Below are positions 59,780 to 64,000 of a stretch of 64,000 nucleotides of DNA, in pieces. Source of the stretch: Clonostachys chloroleuca (taxonomy: Eukaryota > Ascomycota > Sordariomycetes > Hypocreales > Bionectriaceae); assembly GCA_037952775.1 (NCBI GenBank), contig JBANAY010000003.1:27218001-27282000 (forward strand), in the 5' to 3' direction. Numbering within the stretch: the first letter of the stretch is position 1; the number at the start of each line of letters is the position of its first letter. The notes beneath the pieces were generated by a model, which was not told the DNA's origin, searched no databases, and saw nothing but the letters and a program-made list of their open reading frames with translations. The position numbers and the translations under genes are program-made.

Positions 59780-62700
59780 AGAGAAACGTCCTACTTAATA
59801 TAATATTCGGATATAAGGATCGCGAGTATAGCGGCAAGGGGGAGGATTGCCTGGTCGTAACAGATTGAGAGAAGCAATAAGATATCCGTCTTGACTTTGC
59901 AACCTTCCACGACAAAGAGGGAGAAAGGCTACACGTTCAAATTCGATTCAGAATTTTGAGAACAGCGCACATGCAGATCTAGACGCGTACTTGAGGATTC
60001 GAGGACAGCTATCTGGACGCGTGCTTGGAGATTCGAGGGGAGGCGCGAAGAGAGGTTGGGAGGGAGTCGTGAGCAAGGACACGGGGTCGGAAACTGGAAG
60101 CGAGACTAGCAAACTCTCCGGTAGCAATCATCCACTCTTGCCTCATAGAATCGATATAGCTTGGTGCTTACTAGATCTTTATTGAGACAAAGCTATCCGT
60201 CTTGTTATGCCTTGCCGATGTTATTGTGATGCTATGAACGACGGTAGCGAATGGGTAGGAGAAGCCAGGCTGATGGGACCATGCCGGTGGATAGTTTCTG
60301 GAAACCGTCTTACTCTCGCGCAGAGACTGTCGGTTTCGAGGGCTGGCCGCGGCAAGCTATTGCTTTGTATGACCAACGAATCTTAAGGCAGGGTCGAGAA
60401 AGAGGAACAAGAGGCGGAAACGATGGAGGAGTCGGACTTCGGGAGGCTGAGAATCGAAATGGAAGAGACACCACGAGATGGAATGTTGGTTTCTGTCTTT
60501 GAATAGGTCCCGGCGCTTAAAAGCAACCGAGAATGGGTTGTAGATTTTAGGGAGGACTCCATGGATGACATGCTGCAACGGGTTTGCGCGGGTGAAAGCG
60601 CTGACAGCAATGCTACGGGGAGTTCCCAAGAATAGTGAAGAGGGCAAGACTGGAATCAATGATCACAAATCAATTTTTTTGGTTGATCAGCTGATGAGGG
60701 CTCGGCTGCAGGAAAACGAGACACAAACAGCGGCAAGGCAACCTTCCCCTCGCAGCCTTATGGTCCGCAAGCGCTCTTGTAAATTAAAAAAGTCTCAAGT
60801 AAGATTTATCATACCAACACAACATGAGACATTAATAATTGAGATGGCCATCTTGCGCACATTTCTGTTACGATTACGCCAAAGGAGTACGGAATGCTGA
60901 TGCAGAGGGGGGTGAATAGACCAAGCTGAGGGTGTATATTTGTTTCTGTCAAAGACGCAACGACTGAGGGATTAACGGCACAGATGTATTGACGTAAATA
61001 ATTTTCAATAACAAGCAGAGCCTGCGTGAATTCCTTAATAGCCTTGGAGAGTAGATGCACGCAGCATACACATATTAATTAGAGGAAGCGTGATGGCTGC
61101 ATCAATATGCATCGTGCCCCGCTGAGATCCAGTGCTTTCTTCTTTTTTCGGCAATGCTTACAGGTGCCAAATCAATATTGCCACCCTTTTCAAGAGACGA
61201 AAATCCTCCTGGAGTTTTGATGTGGCCCAGATGTTGCGGCCCAGGCCAGGTGTGGTGGCATGCTGCCGTTCATTGTCTCCCTTTGCTCTGAACTCATGGT
61301 CGATACCAACGATTCAAACAACGGAAAAATAAAATTCTTTCCGCATTAACTTCAAAAAATAAATTCTTTCAAGGAGGAGTTCGGTATGACATGATTCTTT
61401 TCTGATTTCCTGATTTGCTTCAGCCTTGGTCAATGTTTGTGCTTCCCCCGAGTGCACGACTGTGTTAGAGGTCTCACGCTCCCGGAGGTGCACCAGGCTG
61501 TGCTAAATAGCCGCCGGACACGTAGGCAGCCCACTTCCAATGGCAGGGCGCTTTCTTGGCCCTCATTCCTCCTCTTTTGATGAATCTGAGACAGTTTACA
61601 AAACGCGACTTGACGAACATCCCTCGCAATCGTGTTCTTCCATCAAGCAAGTTAACACGTGTGAAACTTGAAGAATCATCGAACCGAACCGACGAAATAC
61701 TCTGAACACTCTGGATATTCTGGGGATAGCTTGCGGCTCCCAGAGTACCAGAGATCTACCGAGATGGGCTTGACTCAAGCCCGGGCTGCAGCTTCCAACC
61801 CGCTCCACGTTTCCCCAATACGATCGTTTGTGTCATTCCCGCCCTGATTTAAACTGTGACAAGAGGCTCGAAAGTCCAGTAAATACTTCTATAGCCCCTA
61901 TTCCGACTTGAATTGAAAATGGCGCCGCCTTTTACCAAGCTTTGTGACCAAACCCCGACTCGCCTACGACACCTTCCTTCGACGACCCGACTTAATATAG
62001 CCATAAGCGCGTACGGGCTTAGGATTTGATGACATCTATTCAAGCTTCAGTCAGGGGACAGAAGAATAAGAGAGAAGGTAAGGTTTCTGTAGGAAAGAGA
62101 AGTTCCAAAGCACGACACGCCAGAGTAACAAGCGGGTTTGTTTACACCATTTTAGGCGTCAGGGCCACGTCTCGCATATTCTACCACAGTACGCTCCCCC
62201 ATGTAGCTCTAGTCAGGTGAGAAGCTTGTTTGGCCTATGATCACAGGTACATTGAGCTCGATGACTGCATATGCAGTGCCCCCCCCTCTTCCCCCTTTTT
62301 TCTCGTCGGTAAGCCATTTCATTTCCTAATGAGTTCTTGATCTTGTCTCACCGTTTATTTCTTTTTGCTCTTCAATCAAATTCGACGTGATCCACAACTT
62401 TCGCCAGAGACGCAAGCATGCGCGGCCGCGTAACACCACACCATGAACCTGAGGAAATACCTTCTACTGAACAACCAGCCTACCCGGTTGGCTAGACTCG
62501 CTTTAAGCTCTCTGATTATCCCCCAGACTCTGGATTCTTGATCGTATGGAATGCCTTGGAGTGGTACGCCAATTCACCTAAATGTAAGAAGCAAGAGGCT
62601 GAGGCCAAGATGTTGAGGGGGCTCTCCATCCCTGCACCTTGCTTGTATCACATCATTGACTTTCAGCCAGCCACAATAAAAAAAGCACATCTTAGTGGCC

Positions 62701-64000
62701 ACTTTCGTATCTCCTGGAAGGTAAACCTATGGAAATTACCCTCTCGACGTGTGTGTGGGGGGGCTGATATTGGTCCATGCCCAGGCCAATACCTCTGCAG
62801 GGGCGGGAGGCCTACCAGACGTACACTACGTTTCTGATCAAAACAAAACGGAAGAACTTTTCAACCAACGGCAACAAGCGTTTCTAGAAACTCGGTAAGT
62901 TGATAAAAGTGCAATCTCTATCGTTAATACAAAGAGCGGCCGCAGCTACGTTAGGTTACAAATAAGTCAAGTACTCTCCAACTCTCTAGTAGGCACTTGA
63001 CAGCCGGGAACTAGGGAGTAGCTTTTAACATGCGAGTCAAGCCCGGGCAGGCCGGGAGATTGCCCCCGGCAGATCGCTCACGGCTGGATCACAGACCGTC
63101 ACACAAACTTCTTGGCTTGAAAGAAGACCCATGGAATATCTCTGGACCCTACAACTTCCATCCTAGCGTTCTGGTCTGAGAGTGTGTGGTATTCAGCTGG
63201 GGCGAAGTAAGTGATTGGTTCGGAGTGTCTGGAGGAGCTACCTGAATCGCGTGCGCCCGCCATCAAGTTCTTAGCTCTTGAGCTAATGTATGCTGTTGTG
63301 GGTAGGGAGGGCTGGGAACGTAAGATGTTATCTCTTCCCCCACTCGATATTATGAGCCGTGCTCTAACGAGTTGAGGTTCAAAGGGGGCGATCTCAGCAT
63401 CGGGGAAAGAGTAAGCTTCCGCTGGTCTCGATCTTGGTGGGCCCCCTTTTCAAAACCGAACGACGTGCTTGGGCGCTTCCCCAACATTATACTGCTACTC
63501 GTCTCTAAGTTCGACTAAACCATGACTGACTAGCCATCGTCTGAAACACGGTGAGTGTAACCTAAAATCAAGTTGCTTTCTAGTTGGATGGGTGGAGTGG
63601 ACTGATTCCCAACCCAACAAGCCTAGACTACCTCGTCACATCTGACTGGGTGGCCTGGGTGATAATTACATAAGGCAACGTAGGAGGAAAGAGACCTTAC
63701 CTTTCTTATTCTGTTCCGCACTGACCGTTCTCTCATGATAGATCATTATCATTTCTTTTTCGACGGTAGCGCCTGTCGAAGTATGTCTCTAGCTCATCCG
63801 AGCCCGCGTTCCAGTCTCGGATCGGCTCTTCCCTCGTGGGACCGGCGAAAGTCATGGGTGGAAAACCCGACCCTGTAAAGCAAACCGCCTGCCCGAATAC
63901 CATGTAAACAACAAAAAGAAACGACAGCTGGGCGCGACCGCCTTCCAGTAGGAGTCGCGAAGGAATATAAAATGCCCTTTTTCTTCCCTCTGGAAGTCGT
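59780..64000. other. Gene-poor terminal 4.2 kb
   Basis: No frame longer than about 110 codons and no recognisable domain, tRNA or rRNA. Unlike other empty stretches it is not uniformly AT-rich; 62900-64000 has mixed composition, which would suit a long promoter or leader of a gene beyond the window edge. Confidence 0.4.

Noticed and set aside
59780..64000. Search for tRNA, rRNA or 5S genes in the gene-poor end
   Set aside because: No A-box/B-box pair with a cloverleaf could be found by eye; a covariance-model search was not possible here.

Overview
The window is nuclear DNA from a filamentous ascomycete (Pezizomycotina, most likely Sordariomycetes). Introns are mostly 42-90 bp with GT..AG ends and CTAAC/CTGAC-like branch points. 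Gene families are typically mould-like: HET, FTA2-like, DUF3328/UstYa, GH105, Dal5-type MFS, NCS1 permease, Vps62-like. A pogo/Fot1-type DNA transposon is present. There is no operon logic, and I saw no bacterial replicon features, CRISPR array or tRNA/rRNA gene.

Layout. 0.5-8.6 kb is a housekeeping and carbon-acquisition block on the + strand: cytosolic asparaginyl-tRNA synthetase, an alpha/beta hydrolase, a secreted GH105 hydrolase and a Dal5-type transporter. 8.6-14.4 kb is gene-poor and holds decayed genes: an unknown gene with an in-frame TGA, an FTA2-like kinase-fold gene with an in-frame TAG, and a frameshifted P-loop gene. 15-18 kb holds the most striking locus: one intronless 982-codon frame fusing a Gfo/Idh/MocA dehydrogenase, a WbpD-like left-handed beta-helix acetyltransferase and a WbpE-like DegT aminotransferase. 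These are three consecutive steps of a bacterial UDP-2,3-diacetamido-uronate pathway. 19-27.8 kb carries five minus-strand genes: a SERAC1-like alpha/beta hydrolase with Cys at the nucleophile position, a class-C beta-lactamase-type hydrolase, an AusD-like methyltransferase, a C2H2 protein, and an overlapping unknown gene with an in-frame TAG.

30.5-33.4 kb has a sorbose-reductase-type SDR convergent with a PaaI-type thioesterase, then an unlisted two-exon 66-residue secreted cysteine-rich protein. 36-41.3 kb has an NCS1 nucleobase permease and a Vps62-like membrane protein. The first intron of the latter (56 bp without the insert) carries a complete 1,838-bp pogo-type element with 43-bp perfect inverted repeats and a TA duplication; its transposase frame has four stops. 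42-50 kb has a HET-domain protein, a GPI-anchor-type secreted protein, a frameshifted UstYa (DUF3328) oxidase gene divergent from a Tyr-rich secreted peptide, and a secreted PAF-acetylhydrolase-like enzyme. 50-64 kb is sparse: an MFS transporter pseudogene, a Ser/Pro-rich protein with a homopolymer frameshift, one small unknown gene, and over 4 kb without a recognisable gene.

Intact genes alternate with decayed ones. The decay appears as single TAG/TGA codons explained by C:G to T:A changes, or as one-base shifts at homopolymers, as expected of an accessory, repeat-influenced fungal region. All exon boundaries given here were read by eye from splice signals and reading-frame continuity; none was tested with transcripts or database searches.
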